From NCBI GenBank assembly GCA_029288615.1, contig JARIGV010000015.1:1-37593 (forward strand): a stretch of DNA of 37,593 nucleotides, read 5' to 3'. The notes under the pieces are model-generated. The model was not told where the DNA came from and did not search any database. It saw only the letters and a list, made by a program, of their open reading frames with translations. The stretch comes from Candidatus Tayloriibacteriota bacterium (lineage in GTDB: Bacteria; Patescibacteriota; Minisyncoccia; Phycocordibacterales; CAIRYW01). Positions 23,802 to 34,007 of this stretch are shown here, piece after piece. The position numbers and the translations under genes are program-made. Every line of letters begins with the position of its first letter. Positions within the stretch are counted from its first letter, which is position 1.

Positions 23802-26021
23802 TTATTCCTCTTTCGCTTTTTTCTTAAAGCGGCCGCGACCTACTTTTTTAGGTTCTTTAAATATTTCGAGAGCTCTTTCGTATGTAATATCATATGGACT
23901 TTCTTTTTTGATCGAACGGAAATCACCGTCATGTACAACATATGGGCCAAAGCGACCGACGTTTGCAGAAATCATTTTTCCTGTTTCTGGATGCTCTCCG
24001 AGTTCGCGTGGGAGTGAAAGGAATTTGAGAGCGTTTTCTACTGTAATCGTTTCAGGATTAAATTCTTTTGGAATTGAAGCCATGCGAGGTTTTGCTACTT
24101 TCTCACCTTTTACTTTTTTTGCTTTTTTCTCTGGCATTTCACCGAGTTGTACGTAAGGACCATAGCGGCCGATTTTTACGAAAATAGGAAGACCTGATGC
24201 AGGATCAATACCGAGCGGTTTGTCTTTCTGGATTTCTTTTCCGTCGATAGTGAGAGCTCCATCACAGTCCGGATAGCGTGAGCATGAAAGGAATTTTCCA
24301 CCACGTGAAAGTTTTACAAGCATAGAACTTCCGCATTTTGGACACTTGAATTTTGGATCTGCTTCACCGAAAGTTGTCGCTTTTTCGAGCTTGTCTTTTT
24401 CAAGAACTTCTTTGTGAAGTGGCTTGTAATAGGATTCCAAAGTTTTTACATATTCAGCTTTTCCGTCGGCAATATCATCGAGCTTGTCTTCCATTTCTGC
24501 CGTGAAGTTGTCACTTATATATGGTGCAAAGTTTGTCTCTAGGAATGTTGAAACAACATCACCTGTATCTGTTGGTTTGAGCGCTTTATTTTCTTTTGTG
24601 ACATATTCACGCTCTTCAAGTGTGCGAATAATCGACGCATATGTAGAAGGTCGTCCGATGCCTCGTTTTTCAAGCTCCTTGATAAGCCCAGCTTCACTGT
24701 AGCGACCTGGCGGCTGTGTCTGCTTTGCTTCTAGATGTGTCTCAATAAGATCGATTGCTTCATTTTCGGAAAGTTCTGGCAAAATATTTTCTTCACCCTG
24801 ACTTTCAAAATCAACTTTAAGCCAGCCGTCGAAAATGACGGAAGAACCAGTTGTGGCGAAGTCTGGAATCTTTGCTTCCTTGATATTTGCTGAAATTTTT
24901 GTTCGAAGAAGTTTTGCATCTGCCATTTGGCTTGCAATTGTTCGTCTCCAGATGAGTCCGTAGAGTTTTTTCTCGTCCTCATTGGCACCTGCTGACATTT
25001 TTTCGATATGTGTCGGTCGAATAGCTTCGTGAGCTTCTTGTGCATTTTTACTTTTTGCTGCGAATGTTCGGAACTGATGATATTCCTTCCCATATTCTTT
25101 CTCGACAAGGTGTGTGATCGCGCTCAAAGCTTGCCCTGCAAGAGTGGGGCTGTCTGTTCTCATATATGTAATGTGTCCGGCCTCATAAAGCTTCTGAGCG
25201 ATACGCATTGTATTTGAAGGAGAAAAACCGAGACGTGTAGAAGCTGTTTGTTGAAGAGTTGATGTAATGAAAGGTGCTTTTGGAGATCGTTTTACTTCGG
25301 TCTTATCAATTGATGTAACAGACCAGCTGCCGCTGTTTGCTTCTTTAACAATTCTTTCTGCTTCTTTTTTATCGCGGGGTTCTTCGACGCAAACAAGAGT
25401 AAATGTCTGTTTTTTCTTTGCGCTTTTATCTGTTTGGAAGTCTGCTGAGATCACAAAATAATCTTCAGGTACGAATGCTCTGATTTCTCGTTCTCGTTCC
25501 ATGATGATACGAAGCGCAGGTGATTGTACTCGTCCGGCAGAAAGACCATAGCGCACTTTTTTCCAAATAAGACCTGAGAGATCGTAACCTACGAGTCTGT
25601 CGAGCACACGGCGAGCTTCCTGTGCTTTTACAAGATTTCCATCAATAGCACGAGGGTGTTTAAGTGCCTCTTCAATCGCTTCTTTCGTAATCTCTGTATA
25701 CGTCGCACGTTTTGCTCCACTTTTCTTTCCAAGAAGGTCTGCAATATGCCATGCAATAGCTTCACCTTCACGGTCGGGGTCGGTTGCAAGAATTATTTCA
25801 TCTGCTTTTTTAGCGAGCTTTTTGATTTCGTCGATGACGTTCTCTTTTCCTTTTGAGATTTCGTAATGTGGAATAAAACCACCTTCGATATCGATGGCTT
25901 TTTTGTTTGATTTTGGAAGATCACGGACATGCCCGACAGAAGCTTTCACTTCGTAGTCGCCTCCGAGATATTTTCCGATAGTTTTTGCTTTCGCCGGTGA
26001 CTCGACAATAAGTAATTTCAT
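23802..26021 (-). CDS. topA: DNA topoisomerase I
   Basis: Start at MKLLIVESPAKAKTIGKYLGGDYEVKASVGHVRDLPKS; TYMRTDSPTLAGQAL active site; CPKCGSSMLVKLSRGGKFLSCSRYPDC zinc motif. Confidence 0.95.
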   Translation of the reverse strand: MKLLIVESPAKAKTIGKYLGGDYEVKASVGHVRDLPKSNKKAIDIEGGFIPHYEISKGKENVIDEIKKLAKKADEIILATDPDREGEAIAWHIADLLGKKSGAKRATYTEITKEAIEEALKHPRAIDGNLVKAQEARRVLDRLVGYDLSGLIWKKVRYGLSAGRVQSPALRIIMEREREIRAFVPEDYFVISADFQTDKSAKKKQTFTLVCVEEPRDKKEAERIVKEANSGSWSVTSIDKTEVKRSPKAPFITSTLQQTASTRLGFSPSNTMRIAQKLYEAGHITYMRTDSPTLAGQALSAITHLVEKEYGKEYHQFRTFAAKSKNAQEAHEAIRPTHIEKMSAGANEDEKKLYGLIWRRTIASQMADAKLLRTKISANIKEAKIPDFATTGSSVIFDGWLKVDFESQGEENILPELSENEAIDLIETHLEAKQTQPPGRYSEAGLIKELEKRGIGRPSTYASIIRTLEEREYVTKENKALKPTDTGDVVSTFLETNFAPYISDNFTAEMEDKLDDIADGKAEYVKTLESYYKPLHKEVLEKDKLEKATTFGEADPKFKCPKCGSSMLVKLSRGGKFLSCSRYPDCDGALTIDGKEIQKDKPLGIDPASGLPIFVKIGRYGPYVQLGEMPEKKAKKVKGEKVAKPRMASIPKEFNPETITVENALKFLSLPRELGEHPETGKMISANVGRFGPYVVHDGDFRSIKKESPYDITYERALEIFKEPKKVGRGRFKKKAKEE

Positions 26022-26105
26022 ATGTACACGGGAAGTATTACATGCTTTCCAAATTTTTTGCAAATTTCTGTGGTAGGTGTAGCATGTGCGGCAAGGAGTT
26101 TTTTC

Positions 26106-26417
26106 ATGAATAATCTGAAACATCCCATCTGGCTTCTCGTTCAAGAAGAGAGTGAAGACAACATGCTCATTATCGTGGCAAGCATCACGGAATTTCTCCG
26201 GATTCGTGAAGATCAAATCGCTTGGGCGCGATCTGATGAGGAGTTTGAGCGAATTCTTGCCAAGCACCATAAAACGCTGCGCGCGATCTGCTTGTATGAA
26301 GGTGCTCCGGAGAAGATCGGTCCCCACGTCAATGTGCGGTTTGTAAAATTTAGAGGAACGGCTATTGGGGCGCTTCTTCAAGAATATTGCCCAGATATTG
26401 CTAAGGATCATCACTAG
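26106..26417 (+). CDS. small hypothetical protein (possible degenerate receiver-like fold)
   Basis: MNNLKHPIWLLVQEESEDNMLIIVASITEFLRI...; AAGGAG upstream of ATG at 26106; ORF opens at 26022. Confidence 0.5.
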   Translation: MNNLKHPIWLLVQEESEDNMLIIVASITEFLRIREDQIAWARSDEEFERILAKHHKTLRAICLYEGAPEKIGPHVNVRFVKFRGTAIGALLQEYCPDIAKDHH

Positions 26418-26442
26418 GAACATCATGTTCCTAATTTTTTTT
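26414..26442 (+). terminator. Rho-independent terminator
   Basis: TAGGAACATCATGTTCCTA followed by ATTTTTTTT. Confidence 0.8.
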
Positions 26443-26488
26443 GCATAAATTTGTGAGAGGTATATAGTTTTAAATAAGCTCTTTTTAT

Positions 26489-26764
26489 ATGGGAACAAAA
26501 ACTGCGTGTCCACCGACGGTAAGTAGTGTGGTCCGGGATGTTGCGGAAAAATACGGACTAACATTTGAGCAGGTAATTAAGTTGGCTGCCGATTCTATGG
26601 AAATTCGGAGTTTGCAACATGAATGCTCCATTTGCATTGCGGCAGTGTACGCAAAGTATATAGGTATTGTCACTGAGCCAATTGGGCTTTGGTGCGTAGG
26701 GGTTCTTCAAGGGAAGATTAGGCTTCCTGATGAACTTCCGCCGGCAAAAGTTACAATTTTATGA
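26489..26764 (+). CDS. small hypothetical protein
   Basis: 91-aa ORF followed by a terminator. Confidence 0.5.
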   Translation: MGTKTACPPTVSSVVRDVAEKYGLTFEQVIKLAADSMEIRSLQHECSICIAAVYAKYIGIVTEPIGLWCVGVLQGKIRLPDELPPAKVTIL

Positions 26765-26765
26765 T

Positions 26766-26791
26766 CGCGGATAATTTATCCGCAATTTTTT
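26766..26791 (+). terminator. Rho-independent terminator
   Basis: GCGGATAATTTATCCGC followed by AATTTTTT. Confidence 0.75.
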
Positions 26792-26801
26792 ATCGAAATT
26801 T

Positions 26802-27662
26802 TTATAATAAATAGATTTTCCCTCCGCTTTCTTTCACGATTTCTTTGATTTCAAGCATTGTGATGATCTGCGAAAGCTCTGATATTTCAATCTCTATCTC
26901 GTTACAAATCTCATCCCGAGATTTTGGCGAGCTTAGAAGCTCAATAATCTGAACTTCTTCATCTGAACAATCTGAATAAGTTTTTTGAGTAGATTTTGTT
27001 TGATCTTCAATTCCCAACGCTTCCACAATATCTTCACTGGAAGAAATGGGAGTAGCGCCAAGTTTAAGTAATAGATTTGTACCTTCGGAGTTTGTGGAAA
27101 ATATAGAACCAGGCACGGTAAGAACGTCTCTGTTGTAATCTGTCGCAAGCCTTGCGGTGATCATGGTGCCGCTTTTCTTTTCAGCTTCAATAACAAGTAC
27201 TGCTTTTGAAATGCCTGCCATGATGCGATTCCGAGCTGGAAAAGTCCACGGCGCTGCGTTTTGATTTTCTTCAAGCTCGGAAAGCAGACATCCGCCTTTA
27301 TCTAAAATTTCTTTTGCGAGCGAAAGATGTGAATGTGGATAGATTGTTTTTTGAGACAAGCCTGAGCCTGGGATGGCGATCGTCGGTAGCCCCGCATCAA
27401 GTGCGGCTTTGTGAGCGATAGAATCAATGCCAAGTGCAAGTCCTGAGACAATTGCCACAGGAAAACCACGTAATCCTTTAATAAGTTTCTCGCATACCTC
27501 TTTTCCGTAAGGGGTAAATTTTCTAGAGCCTACAACGGCGAGTAAAATAAAATCTTCGGAAGGTAAATTTCCTCGTATAAAAAGTTTTTTTGGAATGTGC
27601 GGTGTCTCGCGTAAGGCTTCAGGAATTTCATGAAGTTCGCGGACGGGATATTTCTCAAGCAT
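26802..27662 (-). CDS. dprA: DNA processing protein DprA
   Basis: LLAVVGSRKFTPYGKEVCEKLI, VSGLALGIDSIAHKAAL, PGSGLSQKTIYPHSHLSLAKEI, FPARNRIMAGIS. Confidence 0.94.
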   Translation of the reverse strand: MLEKYPVRELHEIPEALRETPHIPKKLFIRGNLPSEDFILLAVVGSRKFTPYGKEVCEKLIKGLRGFPVAIVSGLALGIDSIAHKAALDAGLPTIAIPGSGLSQKTIYPHSHLSLAKEILDKGGCLLSELEENQNAAPWTFPARNRIMAGISKAVLVIEAEKKSGTMITARLATDYNRDVLTVPGSIFSTNSEGTNLLLKLGATPISSSEDIVEALGIEDQTKSTQKTYSDCSDEEVQIIELLSSPKSRDEICNEIEIEISELSQIITMLEIKEIVKESGGKIYLL

Positions 27663-27718
27663 TCAATTAAATGATACCATTAACTTTACAAAAAACTTTA
27701 TATAATGAGAAAACAGAA

Positions 27719-29005
27719 ATGCTCGACATCAAATTCATAAAGGAAAATAAAGACATAGTGGCAGTCGCTCTCAAAAACAAGAATCGTGAAGATGTAAATC
27801 TCGACGAGCTTCTTTCGCTTTACGAGGAGAAAAAGTCACTACGACAAAAGCTCGACGAGCTCAATCAGAAGAAAAATGAGGCAGCGAAAGATCGAAATAT
27901 CGAAGAAGGAAAGCGGCTTAAAGAAGAAGGAGAAACACTTGAGAAAAATTTTGCTGAAGTAGATAAAAAGTATCTTAAAGCAATGCTTTCTGTGCCAAAC
28001 ATCCCATCTCTCGATACACCAATTGGAAAAGATGAGAATGAAAACAAAGTGCTTCGCACATGGGGAGAGCCAAAGGCATTTTCTTTTAAGCCAAAAGAGC
28101 ATTTCGAAATTGGTGCTGATTTGGGCATCATCGACAATGAAACAGCAACAGAAGTAACAGGTCCTCGCTTTGCATATCTTAAGGGAGACCTTGTACAGCT
28201 TCATTTTGCTGTGCTTAATTTTGTGTACGGCATTCTTGGCAACAAAGAAATTCTCAAAAAGATTGCAGATGATGCAAAAATTGAGATTGACCCAAAACCA
28301 TTTCTTCCAGTGATGCCGCCAGTCATGATAAAGCCCGCGACAATGAACAGAATGGCACGCCTTGAGCCTCGCGATGAGAGATATCACATTGATTCTGATG
28401 ATCTTTATCTTATTGGCAGTGCAGAACATACTCTAGGCCCAATGCACATGGATGAAGTTTTTGAAGAAAAAGAACTTCCGATCCGTTACGCAGGATATTC
28501 AAACGCCTTTCGCCGCGAAGCGGGAACATATGGAAAGGATATGAAAGGAATTCTTCGTATTCACGAATTCTACAAACTAGAAATGGAATCATTTTGTCTT
28601 CCTGAAAATTCATATAAGGAGCAGGATTTTCTTGTTGCTATTCAAGAACACATTAATAAGGTGCTTAATCTTCCGTACCAGATCATTATTTGCTGCACAG
28701 GAGATATGGGAGATCCGGATCATCGACATATCGATGTTGAAACATGGATGCCAGGGCAGAATAAATATCGGGAGACACATAGTGCAGACCATATGGCAGG
28801 TTTTCAGTCACGTCGACTCAATACACGTGTAAAAAGAGCGGACGGACGAATTGAACATGTGCATATGAACGATGCAACAGCATTTGCAGGGCGTACACTT
28901 ATTGCAATTCTTGAAAACTACCAGACTGAGGATGGAAAAGTTGCAGTACCAGAAGCGTTGGTGCCATTTATGGGAGGAAAGACACACATCGAGAAAGCAT
29001 TTTAA
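27719..29005 (+). CDS. serS: seryl-tRNA synthetase
   Basis: MLDIKFIKENKDIV (ORF opens at 27671); LIGSAEHTLGPMH, FRREAGTYGKDMKGILRIHEFYKLE motifs. Confidence 0.95.
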   Translation: MLDIKFIKENKDIVAVALKNKNREDVNLDELLSLYEEKKSLRQKLDELNQKKNEAAKDRNIEEGKRLKEEGETLEKNFAEVDKKYLKAMLSVPNIPSLDTPIGKDENENKVLRTWGEPKAFSFKPKEHFEIGADLGIIDNETATEVTGPRFAYLKGDLVQLHFAVLNFVYGILGNKEILKKIADDAKIEIDPKPFLPVMPPVMIKPATMNRMARLEPRDERYHIDSDDLYLIGSAEHTLGPMHMDEVFEEKELPIRYAGYSNAFRREAGTYGKDMKGILRIHEFYKLEMESFCLPENSYKEQDFLVAIQEHINKVLNLPYQIIICCTGDMGDPDHRHIDVETWMPGQNKYRETHSADHMAGFQSRRLNTRVKRADGRIEHVHMNDATAFAGRTLIAILENYQTEDGKVAVPEALVPFMGGKTHIEKAF

Positions 29006-29042
29006 TAGTATTTGTTTTTGTTCTTACAATTAATAAGGCTTC

Positions 29043-29909
29043 ATGCAAAGAAGAAGGGTTGTTTTACAATCTCCTCGCCTTCGCGAAGAGAAAAAGAGAC
29101 GACGACGCATTCGCTTGGCGATCTTTTTTGGCATCCTTATTCTTATTTCCGTCGGCTACTATTTCCTTGTAAGGCTCTCTTTTCTTAATGTGCAGTCTGT
29201 TACTGTCTCTGGCGCCGAAGTGACTCACGAAGACGATATTTCAAAAATTGCATTCAATACAATGCAGGGCTATTACGCTGGCATCATGCCAAAGACAAAT
29301 ATTTTCTTTTATCCAAAAAAGGAGATTGCGTCACAGATCGAAACTACATTCCCACGTATTGGCTCACTTTCCATGTCACTTAATGGCTCCGCTCTTCAAA
29401 TTTCTATAAAAGAGAAGGATCCGTTTGCATTATGGTGTTCTGACACACCGGGAGATTGTTATTTCCTTGATAGTGCGGGAGATATTTTTGCAAAGGCACC
29501 AGATTTTAGCGATGGTGTATATAAAATCTTTACAGGGGCGATTACGGGAGATCCAATTGGACAAATGTTTCTTTCTGAAACAGATATTTCACATATAAGA
29601 GTAGTATGGACAGCAATTCAGTCTTTTGGCGTGCCTGTGTCAAAAATAAAAGTTGTGTCTGATAAAGAGACAAGAATAAGTACACCGTCGGGAACAGATT
29701 TCATTATCGATCTTGGACAAGATGCGACTTCGACAGCAGAAAATGCAGGGTCAGTGCTGGAATCAGATCAGTTTAAAAATCTTTTGCCAGATCTTGATGG
29801 AGTTGATTACATTGACCTTCGTTTTGGCAGCAAGGTTTATTTCAAAAGAAAAAGTGGAGCAGGGGACGCGACATCGACAGCAAGCATTCTTTCAGGAAGT
29901 CTCGGTTAA
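29043..29909 (+). CDS. ftsQ: FtsQ/DivIB-like cell division protein (POTRA)
   Basis: Basic N-terminus, single TM, VRLSFLNVQSVTVSGAEVTHEDDISKIAF POTRA signature. Confidence 0.8.
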   Translation: MQRRRVVLQSPRLREEKKRRRRIRLAIFFGILILISVGYYFLVRLSFLNVQSVTVSGAEVTHEDDISKIAFNTMQGYYAGIMPKTNIFFYPKKEIASQIETTFPRIGSLSMSLNGSALQISIKEKDPFALWCSDTPGDCYFLDSAGDIFAKAPDFSDGVYKIFTGAITGDPIGQMFLSETDISHIRVVWTAIQSFGVPVSKIKVVSDKETRISTPSGTDFIIDLGQDATSTAENAGSVLESDQFKNLLPDLDGVDYIDLRFGSKVYFKRKSGAGDATSTASILSGSLG

Positions 29910-29949
29910 AATTTCTTTCAAAAAATAATTCACGTTATACTTAATTCAC

Positions 29950-30339
29950 ATGATCAGGCTTTTGGTCTCATATATTGTGTGGCATTACACGAGAGCACTC
30001 GCTGAGCTTTTTCTAAATTGCCGTAACTTTATTTCTTTTCTCTATCATTTCTTTTCAATTGGAGAATTGTCGCACACTCTTTTTGCTCCATGGCAGATGC
30101 TTGGTGAGCGATATAAAAAAGGTTTTGATCCGGAGAACTTTTTCGAAGTGTTCGTTGTAAATTCTCTGATGCGTCTTGTCGGGTTTCTTGTTCGAGGCGC
30201 TGTAATTCTTCTTGGTGTTGTTGTAATAATTTTTACAATTCTTTGTAGTGTTGTTGCATTTGGTTTTTGGCTCGTGCTTCCGCTCGCAACCATTCTTTTT
30301 CTTATATCGGGTCTTAAAATAGTACTTACATTCTTTTAA
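29950..30339 (+). CDS. hypothetical integral membrane protein
   Basis: 129 aa, C-terminal TM helices; TATACT 8 nt upstream of ATG. Confidence 0.65.
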   Translation: MIRLLVSYIVWHYTRALAELFLNCRNFISFLYHFFSIGELSHTLFAPWQMLGERYKKGFDPENFFEVFVVNSLMRLVGFLVRGAVILLGVVVIIFTILCSVVAFGFWLVLPLATILFLISGLKIVLTFF

Positions 30340-30348
30340 TCCACAGCA

Positions 30349-32754
30349 ATGATCTCAAAAGATATTAAAAAACTTATAGGACCGCTCGCCGCACCACTTT
30401 ATCTCGAGGATATTGTTCTACATAAACATCGCCGCTCTGCACAAAAGTTTTTTGCTTTTGTTGCTATTCTTTCGCTTGCTGCACTCGCGACATTTCCAGG
30501 TGAATATGTACTTCCACTAAAAGCAGCTCTTTTCATCTCTCTCGGTCTCTACTTCACATCTCTCATGCTCGAAGGCTATTTCTATTCATTCTACGAAAGA
30601 TCACATGAGAATCCTGACATTTTGCCTTTTGAGATAGCGGAAATGCTTTATTACTGCGACGGAAGGGATCTCGTTGAAGGATTTCTCTTTTCTGATATTG
30701 GCGACAGAACAATGAAAAAACTTGGTCTTAGTGAAAAAGATATCAAGGAATTTTTGCATGTGAAAACAAAAGTTAATTTTTCATGGCAAAGTGTCACTGA
30801 ACGGCCTGGTACTGTTGCATTATATGCGGATCTCATGCAAAAAACTGATAAAGACTGGGCTGATTTTCTTTTCAAAAAAGGAATTACAAATGATGTATTT
30901 ATTGGTGCATTCGAATGGACGATAGAGGAAGAGAGAAAAATTATTGAGGAAGAACGTGTCTGGTCTAAAGAACATCTACTTCGCATTCCAGCACTTGGAA
31001 AAAATTGGTCATATGGGCAGACTTTTATTCTTGAAAAATATGGAGCAGATGCAACAGAAGAAGTCGGCTCATTTTTGCCAAGTTACGAGAGTGCGCATGA
31101 TGAAAATGTAAGAGAGCTTGAATCTATTCTTTCAAAATCAAGCGGAGCAAATTGCATTATTACATCTGATGATGAGTCATCACGACTTGATGTGGTTTTG
31201 ATGCTTGCAACGCGCATTCGAAGACAAGAAGTACTCTCGCCGCTGACACACGGGAGAATTTTTATCTTGAATCCTAATCTCATTATCGAGAATTCAAACG
31301 ACAAGATCACATTTGAGCGAGCTTTTTCTGATGTGCTTTCACAAGCGATAGCTGCAAGCAATATTATTCTTGTTATTCCTTATTTATCTTCATTTATAAA
31401 GAGTGCTTCGGCTCTTGGTTCGGATGTCGTGGCGCTTCTTCTCCCATATCTTGAATCACCACTCCTTCATATTGTTGGACTCGATGGAAAAGATGCCTTT
31501 CACAGTGAGCTCGAATCAAATGCGACACTTCTCGAGCATTTCCAGATTTTAAAAATTGATATTGGAAGTGGCGAAGGAGTGATGGCAATGCTTGAAAAAC
31601 AGGCGGAAGAAATCGAGAAAGAATCAAAACTTTTTATTACATACACAGCACTTGTTTCAATTCTTGAAAGCTCAAGACGATATTTTGATGGAAGCTCATA
31701 TGCAGAAAAAGCAAAAGATCTTTTGCTTGAGGCTGTGCCATATTGCTTCTCACACGGTTCAAAAGTACTTTTGCCTGAACATATTTCTGCAATCGTATCT
31801 GAGCGAACAGGAGTACCAACAGGGACTCCCAAAGGAGAAGAGAAAGATAAGCTTCTCAATCTCGAAAAAATTCTTCATGCTCGTGTTATTGGCCAGGAGG
31901 AAGCAATAAAAGCAATCAGTGAAGCAATGAGACGCTCTCGTGCTGGGGTAGGAAGTCCAAACAAGCCGATCGGCTCATTCCTTTTCCTTGGGCCTACGGG
32001 AGTTGGAAAAACAGAAACTACAAAAGCACTTGCAGAAGTTTTCTTTGGATCAGAAGGCGCAATGTCTCGTCTTGATATGTCTGAATATAAAGGTCCTGAT
32101 GCGCTTGGGCGTCTCTTGGGATCATTTGATGCAAATAAAGCGGGAATTCTCGCGACAACTGTGCGTGAAAAACCATACGCAGTCCTTCTTCTTGATGAAT
32201 TTGAGAAATCAAATCCGGATGCACTTAACCTTTTCCTTCAAGTTCTCGATGAAGGAGTGTTTTCTGATGCGAATGGAAAGAAAGTAAATGTTCGAAACAA
32301 TATCATCATTGCAACCTCAAACGCTGGGAGCGATATGATTTGGAAATTTGTGAAAGACGGAGCTGATATGGCATCTAAGAAAGAAGAAATTATTGATGCA
32401 CTCATCAGTGAAGGAATTTTTAAGCCCGAGCTTTTGAACCGCTTTGACGCTGTCATTCTTTTCCATCCACTTGGCGATACAGAGCTCGCACAGATCGCAC
32501 GCCTAATGATGCAGAAATTTGCAAAACGAATGACTGAAAAGGGAATTGATATTCTGATCGATGACAAAATCATTAATTTCCTTGTATCGAAAGGTACAGA
32601 TCCGAAATTTGGTGCAAGACCTATGAATCGAGCAATAGATGATGAGGTTGAAGGACTTGTGGCGTCAAAGATAATTTCTGGCGATATCACAAAAGGATCA
32701 CATGTTTCGTTTGATATCGAGGGTGATTCTGTGCTAAAAATTACAGTGAAATAA
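30349..32754 (+). CDS. membrane-anchored ClpB/ClpC-like AAA+ protein with degenerate NBD1
   Basis: N-terminal TM pair (FFAFVAILSLAALATF, ALFISLGLYFTSLML); intact NBD2 [24 protein letters not shown]. Confidence 0.9.
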   Translation: MISKDIKKLIGPLAAPLYLEDIVLHKHRRSAQKFFAFVAILSLAALATFPGEYVLPLKAALFISLGLYFTSLMLEGYFYSFYERSHENPDILPFEIAEMLYYCDGRDLVEGFLFSDIGDRTMKKLGLSEKDIKEFLHVKTKVNFSWQSVTERPGTVALYADLMQKTDKDWADFLFKKGITNDVFIGAFEWTIEEERKIIEEERVWSKEHLLRIPALGKNWSYGQTFILEKYGADATEEVGSFLPSYESAHDENVRELESILSKSSGANCIITSDDESSRLDVVLMLATRIRRQEVLSPLTHGRIFILNPNLIIENSNDKITFERAFSDVLSQAIAASNIILVIPYLSSFIKSASALGSDVVALLLPYLESPLLHIVGLDGKDAFHSELESNATLLEHFQILKIDIGSGEGVMAMLEKQAEEIEKESKLFITYTALVSILESSRRYFDGSSYAEKAKDLLLEAVPYCFSHGSKVLLPEHISAIVSERTGVPTGTPKGEEKDKLLNLEKILHARVIGQEEAIKAISEAMRRSRAGVGSPNKPIGSFLFLGPTGVGKTETTKALAEVFFGSEGAMSRLDMSEYKGPDALGRLLGSFDANKAGILATTVREKPYAVLLLDEFEKSNPDALNLFLQVLDEGVFSDANGKKVNVRNNIIIATSNAGSDMIWKFVKDGADMASKKEEIIDALISEGIFKPELLNRFDAVILFHPLGDTELAQIARLMMQKFAKRMTEKGIDILIDDKIINFLVSKGTDPKFGARPMNRAIDDEVEGLVASKIISGDITKGSHVSFDIEGDSVLKITVK

Positions 32755-32759
32755 GAGAC

Positions 32760-33965
32760 ATGAAAGACGAAAATATTCTAGATCCAGAAGATAAAAGAGT
32801 ACCAATCCACGTTGAAACATACGGCTTGGGGCCACATGGGGCGCCGGTCATTACACTTTCTAAAGATGGAGACAAAAAATATAGCACATGGGTATGGGCT
32901 GTTGCTGCCATCATTGTTGGTATTTCGGTAGCGTCTTTTTTTTATAACACCGGCAAAACCGTCGTGGCATATTTCAAAGGTGTGACTGACCATCCGGTCT
33001 TAGCGTTCGCAAATGCAAATGTAAACGCTACACCAATCCCTCCTGTTTCGCCTACATCTGCTGAGCCGGTCGCGACAAATGATCAAAATGTGGGAGAAGC
33101 GACATCGTCACTTCCTAGTAGCGCTGCATTTAAAAATATGGGATCAGATGATGGGGATACTGTCGCTGCGACAAATACCGACCCACAAGCTGGTCAATAT
33201 TATTTTCTTTCTGAAGATTACAAACTTCCACGAACAAGTGCACTTGCGTATTTGGTAGGTGATATCGATACAGGAGAGGTAATCATTTCAAAAAATTCCG
33301 ACATGGTTTTTCCAATCGCTTCAGTTTCGAAACTCACGGCCTCACTCGTTTCAGAAGATGTTTTGGATCAGCACAAACTCATCACTGTTACACGTTCGTC
33401 AGTAGAAACATACGGAACTCTTGGCGGTCTTGTTGCTGGCGAGAAAATTTTGCCGAGTGATCTTTTATACCCACTTCTCATGGAGTCTTCAAACGATGCG
33501 GCTGAAGTTCTTGCACAAGGATATGGCCGAGATGCTTTCATTAAACTTATGAATGACAAAGTAAAATCACTTGGCATGTCTTCTACCTCATACGATGATC
33601 CAAGCGGTCTCTCGGCAAACAATGTTTCTACAGTGACTGATCTCTTTACATTGGCAAAGTACATCACAAAAAAACATCCAGAACTCTGGGATGTTACTCG
33701 CGTGCGTGGATATACGATCCTCTCACATTCATGGCTCAATAATAATGATCTTTCTCGCCGCTCGTCATTTATTGGTGGCAAAAATGGATATACTGATGAA
33801 GCTGATCGCACAACTGTGACTGTTTTCAATACAACAATCGGTAAAACAAATCATCGTATTGCAGTCATTATTCTCAAATCAGACAATAGAGACGGCGACG
33901 TTGATACACTTCTTCGTTTTGTACAAGGAAATGTTGGATTCCTTAAAGCAGGAGATACATTCTAA
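32760..33965 (+). CDS. D-alanyl-D-alanine carboxypeptidase (S11/PBP5 family), membrane-anchored
   Basis: PIASVSKLTASLV (SxxK), LMESSNDAAEVLAQ (SxN), GGKNGYTDEADRT (KTG-like). Confidence 0.9.
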   Translation: MKDENILDPEDKRVPIHVETYGLGPHGAPVITLSKDGDKKYSTWVWAVAAIIVGISVASFFYNTGKTVVAYFKGVTDHPVLAFANANVNATPIPPVSPTSAEPVATNDQNVGEATSSLPSSAAFKNMGSDDGDTVAATNTDPQAGQYYFLSEDYKLPRTSALAYLVGDIDTGEVIISKNSDMVFPIASVSKLTASLVSEDVLDQHKLITVTRSSVETYGTLGGLVAGEKILPSDLLYPLLMESSNDAAEVLAQGYGRDAFIKLMNDKVKSLGMSSTSYDDPSGLSANNVSTVTDLFTLAKYITKKHPELWDVTRVRGYTILSHSWLNNNDLSRRSSFIGGKNGYTDEADRTTVTVFNTTIGKTNHRIAVIILKSDNRDGDVDTLLRFVQGNVGFLKAGDTF

Positions 33966-34007
33966 TTTCTTGACTCTGAAGGCAAGTTTTTGCACAATGC
34001 GCGGACA

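Noticed and set aside
26022-26564. Extended N-terminus of the topA ORF
   Set aside because: Canonical topA start MKLLIVESPAKAKTIG is at 26021; the extension overlaps the opposite-strand small ORF with its own terminator.
27839-28429. 196-aa minus-strand ORF inside serS
   Set aside because: Fully contained in serS; Cys/Phe/Lys-rich antisense translation with no recognisable motifs.
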